This document shows, one piece after another, positions 22,482 to 27,542 of a stretch of 27,542 bases of DNA (positions are counted from its first letter, which is position 1; every line of letters begins with the position of its first letter). The notes beneath the pieces were generated by a model. That model ran no database searches. It was not told the origin of the DNA and was given only the letters and a program-made list of their open reading frames with translations. The DNA comes from Bacillota bacterium. Lineage in GTDB: Bacteria; Bacillota; UBA4882; UBA8346. The translations under genes were made by a program, and so were the position numbers. Where the stretch lies: NCBI GenBank assembly GCA_023401925.1, contig JAEXDA010000062.1, forward strand, positions 1 to 27,542, in the 5' to 3' direction.

Positions 22482-22583
22482 ATGAATGGAGTTTACAAAA
22501 TTATGAAGGAAGAAAGAGGGAAATATAGAATTTTTCATAAAAGGGATAATATGGATGCTTCTTGGTATTTGCTAAGGAGGTAG
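22482..22583 (+). CDS. Possible 33-residue small ORF
   Basis: The frame from the ATG at 22482 encodes a basic peptide, MNGVYKIMKEERGKYRIFHK and so on, and stops 3 bases before the start of the next gene. Its last codons contain that gene's ribosome site (AAGGAGG). A weak GAGGG lies 11 bases before its start. It could be a leader peptide or a chance frame. No family is recognised. Confidence 0.3.
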   Translation: MNGVYKIMKEERGKYRIFHKRDNMDASWYLLRR

Positions 22584-22586
22584 TTA

Positions 22587-23540
22587 ATGCAAAACTTTAT
22601 AAATCAGAATAAAGTTTTTATAAAGTTACTTTTTACATCTTTTGAGCCCAGGGAAATAATCTGTTGGGCTGGTTCCATTCTGACGATATTCATTTCGATT
22701 GGAGTTATCATCTACCATATCCAAAAGCAGAAGAAACTTATTCCAGTTTTGATATATACAACTGTCACAAACATCATTTTGCTTTCTTCGTTCTATGGTA
22801 TAATGGAGGTAGGAAAGAATAAATCACGGACCTTTTGGGCTCTCATTGATATTACGTCGTTCTTGTTTCTTTCGATTTTTTTGAAGGTATTATTGGCATT
22901 TTTGATCTTTATTCTAATTCATTTAATGCTTCACCCGGGCGATCTAAGTGGATTTGTAGCGAAAATTATGGGCTTGGAATTATCGTTTAAAAAAGAAGTC
23001 AAAAACGCTCTGAAAGACTTTGAACAAGCCCAAAAACAGATTGAATATATAACAGCCCTTAATAAAGCAACAGTTGAATTTATAGCTCCTTCTTTTGAGG
23101 ATCAAATACTTAAAAGCCCAAAAAGTATTGGAGAAGAAATTCGTTCGATTGTCAAAGATATTTTATTATCCATATATAATTCTAAATCAAAGGCAACAAT
23201 TGAGGTCATCCCCATTACAGAGGAGGCTATTGCTGCTTTAGATATTCATATCGCTGCTCAGGTCCGGTTAGATTGCCGGAAAAATATTAATGTAGGCAAC
23301 GTTTATGATGATACACTCGGAATTGCGGTTTTTCGGGGTAATCTTGAGGATGATGAAACTGTCATTATTCTTGATGCAAGAAATGCCGATTGTTTACTAA
23401 CTGAAGGTGAATTAAGCGCCGCTTCCAATTTGTATTTATCCATATCAACGATTATGACGTGGGCTGGGGCTTATCAAGATTGTTTAACATTATTAGAACG
23501 CACGGAATTAAAAAAAGGAGAATACTTGGATGGCTGTTAA
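22587..23540 (+). CDS. Three-helix membrane protein with a cytoplasmic domain, unrecognised
   Basis: The 317-residue product has three hydrophobic helices (about 24-44, 52-72 and 91-114) and then a predicted coiled helix (about 131-165, FKKEVKNALKDFEQAQKQIE). A soluble C-terminal domain runs from about 170 to 317. Patterns in that domain, ILLSIYNSKSKATIEVIPIT and DTLGIAVFRGNLEDD, look somewhat GAF-like, but I cannot confirm this. There is no signal peptide. A very strong ribosome site (AAGGAGG) precedes the ATG. A small gene overlaps its end by 11 bases. The A+T-rich composition and lack of a recognisable family suggest an accessory, possibly acquired, function. A membrane sensor is one guess. 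Confidence 0.75.
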   Translation: MQNFINQNKVFIKLLFTSFEPREIICWAGSILTIFISIGVIIYHIQKQKKLIPVLIYTTVTNIILLSSFYGIMEVGKNKSRTFWALIDITSFLFLSIFLKVLLAFLIFILIHLMLHPGDLSGFVAKIMGLELSFKKEVKNALKDFEQAQKQIEYITALNKATVEFIAPSFEDQILKSPKSIGEEIRSIVKDILLSIYNSKSKATIEVIPITEEAIAALDIHIAAQVRLDCRKNINVGNVYDDTLGIAVFRGNLEDDETVIILDARNADCLLTEGELSAASNLYLSISTIMTWAGAYQDCLTLLERTELKKGEYLDGC

Positions 23541-23673
23541 TACTTGTCGGGTTCCTCCCGTTTCCAAAAAACCATTTAAGATTGAGAGTAATAAGCCGGT
23601 ACCGAAAAATGTATCCTCCGGGATTCAAACTTTGCGAGAGATAGCGGCTTCTTACGAAAAAAAGAGGAAATAG
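23530..23673 (+). CDS. Small basic protein, 47 residues, coupled to the membrane protein
   Basis: The ATG lies inside the last codons of the membrane protein (11-bp overlap) and has AAAGGAG 9 bases upstream, so translation is credible. The product is basic and proline-rich at first (MAVNTCRVPPVSKKPFKIES), then helical (IQTLREIAASYEKKRK). No family is recognised. The overlap implies that the two proteins are made together. Confidence 0.55.
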   Translation: MAVNTCRVPPVSKKPFKIESNKPVPKNVSSGIQTLREIAASYEKKRK

Positions 23674-23702
23674 TATATTTACCCCCGATAGGGTGAAAAA
23701 TA

Positions 23703-23727
23703 CCTCGTATAAAGGGGGTATTTTTTT
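23703..23727 (+). terminator. Possible terminator after the small gene
   Basis: Near CCTCGTATAAAGGGGG the run AAATACC can pair with GGTATTT, followed by TTTTTTT. The stem is short. It overlaps the ribosome site of the next small ORF, so attenuation is another reading. Confidence 0.45.
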
Positions 23728-23839
23728 GGGGTTTTCACAAAAGAAACAACCGTCTGGTGTTAAAGTGATTCAATCAAGCGGAGGATCGAGCAAATCGATT
23801 CAAGCGGGGATTGATAAATTAAAAAAGCTTCTGAAATAA
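23726..23839 (+). CDS. Possible second small basic ORF, 37 residues
   Basis: A TTG start at 23726 has GGGGG 8 bases upstream. The product is LGFSQKKQPSGVKVIQSSGG and then SSKSIQAGIDKLKKLLK, ending in an amphipathic basic helix. It looks like the 47-residue neighbour in composition and in ending with a helix. It is not recognised and the start codon is uncertain. Confidence 0.35.
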   Translation: MGFSQKKQPSGVKVIQSSGGSSKSIQAGIDKLKKLLK

Positions 23840-23981
23840 CATTTCAGGTTTAAAGAATTTGTTTTAAATGCCGACAGCGTAATATGTCCTGTATTCGTAC
23901 CACGTTTGCCGTCTTCCTCGTGGCGAATTAGTATTTAATAACTAAAAATTTATCTACCGAAGCTTTTCGCCATCCTTTACA

Positions 23982-24878
23982 TTAATTATTGGGTATACAT
24001 TTTAAACAGTTGTCAATTTCAGCCACGATTTTCCATGAATTTGAATTTGATATTTTTCCCCGGGCTTCGGCGGGTGTCATATGATGCATGCTAATAAATA
24101 AATAACCGTTATTTTTAAGCAGCCTGCGTAATTCCTGCAGAAATATATCGGCGTCCCGAACCATATGAAACATATCCATCGCAATGATGATGTCCGCCAG
24201 ATTGTCTTCAATCTGTCCAATATCCTTAACCAAGACAGGCACGACATTTTTGAGCCGATAGGTAACAATTTTCTTTTTTACCGCTTCGATTGCCTGCTCG
24301 TGAATATCCACAGCATATACTTTTCCCTTTTCACCAATCAATTGGGATACTTTCTTCGTGTAACCCCCGGAGCCACAGCCGTAGTCGATGACAATGTCTC
24401 CTTTTTTAATGCCGAATTTATCACATTCTTTATCAATCGGTGAAATCATGTCCCGTTCTTCTAACCTCGAAATCATGCGTTCAACAAGAAATTCATTTTC
24501 CGGTTGCGCTATTTCGTAGAGCTTTTTTTCTTGCAGGTATCTTTCCATTCGGCTCTCTGCTTCGATCATTACTTGGTGAATCGCGCATTTGCTTTCTTGA
24601 AATTCACATTTAAACAAAGCACCGTTTCCTTCAATGGCAGCGATTACATCCATAAAAGAAACCTCGTCCATCTTTTTACTTAATGCATAACCGCCATTTA
24701 CACCTGAAGCGGATTCAATCAATCCCGCCTTCACGAGTTGCGTGAGGATCTTTGAAAGATACGTTACCGACACCTTAAAGTGTTCGGCTAGTTTTTGGAC
24801 ACTCAATTTTTCATTGCCATGTTCAATCATGAAGACCATTGTATGCAAAGCATAATTGGTTGCTTTGGAATATTTCAA
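23982..24878 (-). CDS. Rrf2-family regulator fused to a SAM-dependent methyltransferase
   Basis: The 298-residue protein joins two domains. Residues 1-135 are an Rrf2 winged helix (YSKATNYALHTMVFM, SVTYLSKILTQLVKAGLIES, GVNGGYALSK). It has Cys91 and Cys98 where Fe-S members have three cysteines; the third is absent. Residues about 145-298 are a class I methyltransferase with motif I VIDYGCGSGGY (163-173), VYAVDIHEQAI and ADIIIAMDMFHMV. Such proteins could sense a small molecule and modify it or a linked target; the substrate is unknown. The start is TTG at 24878 with AGGAGGG 7 bases upstream. A good promoter with an overlapping palindrome (24907-24939) suggests autorepression. Confidence 0.88.
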   Translation of the reverse strand: MKYSKATNYALHTMVFMIEHGNEKLSVQKLAEHFKVSVTYLSKILTQLVKAGLIESASGVNGGYALSKKMDEVSFMDVIAAIEGNGALFKCEFQESKCAIHQVMIEAESRMERYLQEKKLYEIAQPENEFLVERMISRLEERDMISPIDKECDKFGIKKGDIVIDYGCGSGGYTKKVSQLIGEKGKVYAVDIHEQAIEAVKKKIVTYRLKNVVPVLVKDIGQIEDNLADIIIAMDMFHMVRDADIFLQELRRLLKNNGYLFISMHHMTPAEARGKISNSNSWKIVAEIDNCLKCIPNN

Positions 24879-24906
24879 ATGGTTGCCCTCCTAAAAAAGA
24901 TATTAC

Positions 24907-24939
24907 AGATATTATATATCTATAATATAAAGAAATCAA
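24907..24939 (-). promoter_or_regulatory. Promoter and operator of the Rrf2-methyltransferase gene
   Basis: On the minus strand -35 TTGATT (24934-24939) and -10 TATAAT (24911-24916) are 17 bases apart. The palindrome AGATAT-TAT-ATATCT (24907-24921) covers the -10 box, a typical place for an autorepressor such as Rrf2 to bind. Confidence 0.75.
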
Positions 24940-25124
24940 TAGATTTTGGCAATGAGTCATGGAGCAATTTCAAAAACAGAACCTTGGTTAAAGTCAGTCA
25001 CATTCATCGAGCCATAAACCCCTATATAGAGTCTGGTTTGAGGCAGATTCGCCCCCAAACTGACATAAAAAGCTGACCCGGAGCTAAAATTGTAATCGGT
25101 TCAATAATACGAAAATCATTGAGT

Positions 25125-25655
25125 TTACAATCTGTCCTTACCCGGGTATAAGCTAAAACTCCTCCGTTTTCGAGGCCCGCCATTTAACTGTAAAATCCAT
25201 TCTTCAAGCGTATCGATATGATCATATTGGATTTCCCGATTGCTCCACTTTAGGTTCAAGGTTCCGGGCTCACAGGGGTTAGGCTTAAAAAATCAAGGTA
25301 GAGCCCCCGGCTCTTGGCTGGCAGCGTCTGGTTTAATAAGAGCACCCGGCCCCTGGGTTCCGGTTACTGAATAATGAAGATAAAACAGGCCGTTATCATA
25401 AAATTCGGGATGAAATGCCAGTCTTACCAATCCCCGTTCGTCATATTTGCAGTCCGAAGCGCCTAGTTTTATGATTCGCGGACGAATATCCAAAAAGGTC
25501 CGCAGACTTCCGTTGCGTATGAAAAAGATCTCTCCGGTCTAGGTTGCGATAAATAAACTTTCGGACAGGTCACCGGGAAGGATGGCTGTTTTCATAACAG
25601 TGGGTAGATTGATTTCACGGGCAATGGGCCGTAGGCTAGCTTGAACTTTAAGCAA
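25125..25655 (-). pseudogene. Decayed sugar-dehydrogenase-like (GSDH/PQQ-type) gene
   Basis: One frame on the minus strand reads through two stops (TAG at 25539-25541, TGA at 25293-25295) to a final TAA at 25125-25127. Between the stops the peptide is convincing: TGEIFFIRNGSLRTFLDIRP and GLVRLAFHPEFYDNGLFYLH, the usual N-terminal pattern of glucose/sorbosone dehydrogenase beta-propellers. QYDHIDTLEEWILQLNGGPR follows the second stop in the same frame. The gene is cut short after about 175 codons; full proteins are several times longer. A TTG at 25655 with AAGGAG upstream is the likely old start. The first 20 codons suggest a normally translated gene in the past. Confidence 0.75.
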
Positions 25656-25680
25656 CGGATGTTACACTCCTTGTTTTACA

Positions 25681-25723
25681 TCCATCTAAAGAGGCGGCGC
25701 TTTTCGGCGTCCTGGCCTCAAAT
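25681..25723. repeat. Dispersed repeat, copy 2
   Basis: Counterpart of 22401-22442, sharing TCCAT, TAAAGAGGCGGCG, TTTT, GCGTC and AAAT. It lies just upstream of the decayed dehydrogenase gene (on its 5' side). Confidence 0.55.
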
Positions 25724-25964
25724 GGCGGGGAAAGTTAATTGGGTTTTTAAGTCCTGATTGGACGAGTTGTTTAGTAACAGAATGAGTTAGGGTGGGATAT
25801 TTTTGCAAATGTTGTTTTATGGAAAAAGCAACAAGGAATTTGGGGATAACGGTGGAATTGCAATATTATGTTATGACATAATTTTCTTTGTAATATGTGA
25901 GATTGTATACAATTTATCCATTCAATAATTTATAGTTTATTATATATTTTGTTAGGAGAAATTT
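25724..25964. other. Non-coding A+T-rich stretch before the DUF4238 remnant
   Basis: No gene is visible. GTATACAATTT near 25904-25914 could be a -10 region for the DUF4238 gene, but no matching -35 stands out. Confidence 0.4.
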
Positions 25965-26409
25965 ATGTCAAACGAATATAGACATAATCATTACGTTCCA
26001 GAATGGTATCAAAAACGATTTATTCCATCAGAACAAGAACGGCGAGAACTTTTTTATTTAAATCTCAGGCCTGGGATTTTTATAGATCCAAGAGGAATGT
26101 CTTATCCTAGAAAAGCTGTACGACGACAAGGTTGTAATTATTGCTTTGCAGAAAAAGATCTTTATACAATTAAATTTGGTTCTAAAGAATCACAGAAATC
26201 GAAAAAAATTTTTTAGGGCAATTGATGATAATGGTCGTAAAGCAGTAGAATATTTCTCAAATTTTACGCATCCGTCTGTCAATAAAGATGCTTTTCGAGA
26301 TTTACTGGTATATATGAGTACACAAAAAATGAGAACACCTAAAGGGCTTAATTGGTTAGCAAACCAAGCTAGGACTACTGATAGATATCAGGTTTTAAAA
26401 ACGCTTTAA
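25965..26409 (+). pseudogene. DUF4238 gene, frameshifted and truncated
   Basis: The ATG with AGGAG 6 bases upstream opens a frame reading HNHYVPEWYQKRFIPSEQE, typical of DUF4238 proteins. It stops at 26214-26216 right after a run of seven A and six T (26202-26214). The other frame continues the family pattern: FFRAIDDNGRKAVEYFSNFT, LLVYMSTQKMRTPKGLNWLA, ending QVLKTL at 26409. Members normally run to about 300 residues, so the C-terminal half is also missing. DUF4238 function is unknown; some members occur in defence islands. The frameshift could also be a sequencing error in the homopolymers, but the early end argues for real decay. Confidence 0.8.
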
Positions 26410-26414
26410 TAATA

Positions 26415-26633
26415 TCATTTAAAATCTTTCAATCCAAGCAAATAATCAGTGGATACATTAAAGAATTGAGCGATTTTAATAAGGGTAGCATATTCCGGTT
26501 CCCGCTGATTATGTTCATATCTGCTAATGGTTTGTTTCTTTGTCCCTAAACTAGCCGCGAGTTGTTCCATAGTGAGATTGGCTTCTTCTCGTAATTGTTT
26601 GAAGCGTTCCCCGAATTTTGTTTGAACTATCAA
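26415..26633 (-). CDS. Small Xre-type repressor
   Basis: The 72-residue product is a single helix-turn-helix domain: KFGERFKQLREEANLTMEQL, LGTKKQTISRYEHNQREPEY and LIKIAQFFNVSTDYLLGL, as in phage and mobile-element repressors. The likely start is the TTG at 26633 with GGTGG 6 bases upstream; an upstream ATG at 26693 would add 20 unlikely residues. A 23-bp palindrome lies about 65 bases upstream (26697-26719). It converges on the DUF4238 remnant, with only 5 bases between the stop codons. Confidence 0.85.
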   Translation of the reverse strand: MIVQTKFGERFKQLREEANLTMEQLAASLGTKKQTISRYEHNQREPEYATLIKIAQFFNVSTDYLLGLKDFK

Positions 26634-26696
26634 AGTCAGCCACCACCTGCATCTAACATTATCTAAAAAATTTGAAAGAAAAGTATAAAACATTCT

Positions 26697-26719
26697 TGAT
26701 AGTCACCCATTGGGAGACT
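26697..26719. promoter_or_regulatory. Palindromic operator candidate upstream of the Xre repressor gene
   Basis: ATAGTC-A-CCC-ATT-GGG-A-GACTAT is a 23-bp palindrome with one central mismatch pair. A TATACT (-10 candidate, minus strand) follows closely. Good site for autorepression. Confidence 0.55.
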
Positions 26720-26945
26720 ATAATAAATTTGTCACCTAACAGGATGCGAAAATTCAATATTTTAGTTATATATTCTGACTGGATTTATATTTGCAACAAA
26801 ATTCGGATAGGTCGTTTTGTGCATATCAATTTTATTATACACGAAGTTTGCTTCTTTTTTAATAGAAGTTCTTTGTTATGAGAAATATGGTAATATATCG
26901 CTTTATTTGATAGTATTGTTTTTCCTGACTGAAAGGAGCCCCGCC

Positions 26946-27119
26946 ATGAAATCCCACGACCACACTGTCTATTCCATCCTGAGCAACGGCAAAAAAGTCC
27001 CCATGATCCGCCTGTCCGGCCAGTGGCTGGAGCGATGCGGTTTTAAACCCGGCTGCAACTACACAGTCAGCGAATTGTCAGGGTGTTTGCTGTTGATGGT
27101 GGATAAAAATAAAAAGTGA
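26946..27119 (+). CDS. SymE-like small protein (type I toxin family)
   Basis: The 57-residue product carries the SymE signature IRLSGQWLERCGFKPGCNYT followed by VSELSGCLLLMV. SymE is an SOS-induced E. coli protein with an AbrB-like fold, controlled by the antisense RNA SymR; it binds RNA or compacts the nucleoid. AAAGGAG lies 7 bases before the ATG. The upstream gene arrangement differs from E. coli and no antisense RNA can be shown from the sequence. Two cysteines (31 and 37, CGFKPGC) are unusual. Strongly palindromic DNA follows. Confidence 0.8.
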   Translation: MKSHDHTVYSILSNGKKVPMIRLSGQWLERCGFKPGCNYTVSELSGCLLLMVDKNKK

Positions 27120-27227
27120 AACGGGTAAAGAGCGATGTTTTTTATTGTGGGATATGTGCCGGGGAACTTTCATTTGGACAAAAATAATCAACAATCATAA
27201 GAACTTCTGCCTTTAAGGAGGGAGGCA

Positions 27228-27266
27228 GGCACCGCTTCTTTACACGGATGTAAAATAGCGGTTGCC
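27228..27266. repeat. Long stable hairpin downstream of the SymE-like gene
   Basis: GGCACCGCT pairs with AGCGGTTGCC (one bulged T). Within it TTTACA and TGTAAA close a CGGA loop. The structure totals about 15 base pairs. No T-tract follows, so it is not a simple terminator. It may belong to an RNA or a repeat element. Confidence 0.6.
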
Positions 27267-27349
27267 CCCGGAAGTCTTCAATTTATTGCCAGTCGAAAGG
27301 CCACGGAGGGCGAAGACCCACTAAAAACCCTGGATGAATAAGAGGAGGA

Positions 27350-27393
27350 CCGGAACCTAGGTTCCGGCGGCTTGCCGCTCGTTTCACGAGCGG
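27350..27393. repeat. 18-bp palindrome followed by a 7-bp hairpin
   Basis: CCGGAACCTAGGTTCCGG (27350-27367) is a perfect palindrome. CCGCTCG-TTTCA-CGAGCGG (27375-27393) is a perfect hairpin whose right arm runs into the GCGGAGG ribosome-like site before a small ORF. Such a structure could control translation. Confidence 0.7.
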
Positions 27394-27404
27394 AGGTGAC
27401 ATTT

Positions 27405-27524
27405 TTGGCCGCTCAAAAAGATGTCATACGATTTGTCAAGAGACAAAAGGATAATAACCCAACCATTTCCCATAAAATGGAAGCATACGCTAATAAGCCA
27501 TATTTATACCTTTTGCATCTTTAA
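27405..27524 (+). CDS. Possible 39-residue small ORF at the window end
   Basis: From a TTG with GGAGG 8 bases upstream, the frame encodes MAAQKDVIRFVKRQKDNNPT and then ISHKMEAYANKPYLYLLHL, ending TAA. An alternative GTG at 27396 would put the ribosome site inside the start. No family is recognised. Its strong ribosome site lies at the foot of the hairpin at 27375-27393, which could block or expose it. Confidence 0.4.
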   Translation: MAAQKDVIRFVKRQKDNNPTISHKMEAYANKPYLYLLHL

Positions 27525-27542
27525 TGGTTACCGTCTTCCTTA

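Noticed and set aside
24940..25124. A gene between the Rrf2 gene and the decayed dehydrogenase
   Set aside because: No frame with a start, ribosome site and plausible composition.

Overview
The window reads as chromosome of a spore-forming Bacillota bacterium that has an outer membrane. The spore side is shown by a SpoVT regulator and a Spo0E-like phosphatase. The outer-membrane side is shown by three porin-like beta-barrel proteins ending in phenylalanine, a lipoprotein with an OmpA/Pal domain, and a TolC-type outer-membrane factor. Strong AAGGAGG-type ribosome sites are common. Relatives of Hydrogenispora/Limnochordia or Negativicutes would fit, but the species cannot be fixed from the sequence alone.

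Layout. Bases 1-900 hold a DUF559 endonuclease-fold gene flanked by REP/MITE-like repeats. Bases 900-6700 (minus strand) hold three paralogous porin genes, each with its own terminator and a shared structured leader, with spoVT lying between the second and third. Bases 6700-11200 (minus strand) hold an ankyrin-OmpA lipoprotein gene, a response regulator/histidine kinase pair and a small exported protein gene. The lipoprotein and exported-protein genes share a duplicated promoter-upstream element. Bases 11400-12300 hold a Spo0E-like gene and an Xre regulator. Bases 12490-21056 (minus strand) are a Cus-type Cu/Ag efflux locus: cusR-cusS pair, then outer-membrane factor, cusB, cusA and an exported protein of unknown role, with 4-bp ATGA overlaps at most junctions. 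Two 22-bp-spaced direct repeats sit at the -35 region of the efflux promoter.

Bases 21060-22480 are mainly non-coding and contain a 21-bp tandem repeat. From 22480 on the region is accessory: an unrecognised three-helix membrane protein with two very small downstream ORFs, an Rrf2-methyltransferase fusion, a decayed sugar-dehydrogenase-like gene, a frameshifted DUF4238 gene, a small Xre repressor, a SymE-like toxin and strongly palindromic DNA near the right end.

How it works together. The left two thirds is an envelope region: barrel proteins, a peptidoglycan-anchored lipoprotein and two two-component systems that probably sense envelope or metal stress. The most unusual items are the shared porin leader, the histidine kinase carrying an efflux-adaptor-like hairpin in its sensor domain, the paired cis-elements flanking that kinase system, the repeats around the DUF559 gene, and the unidentified membrane-protein operon.
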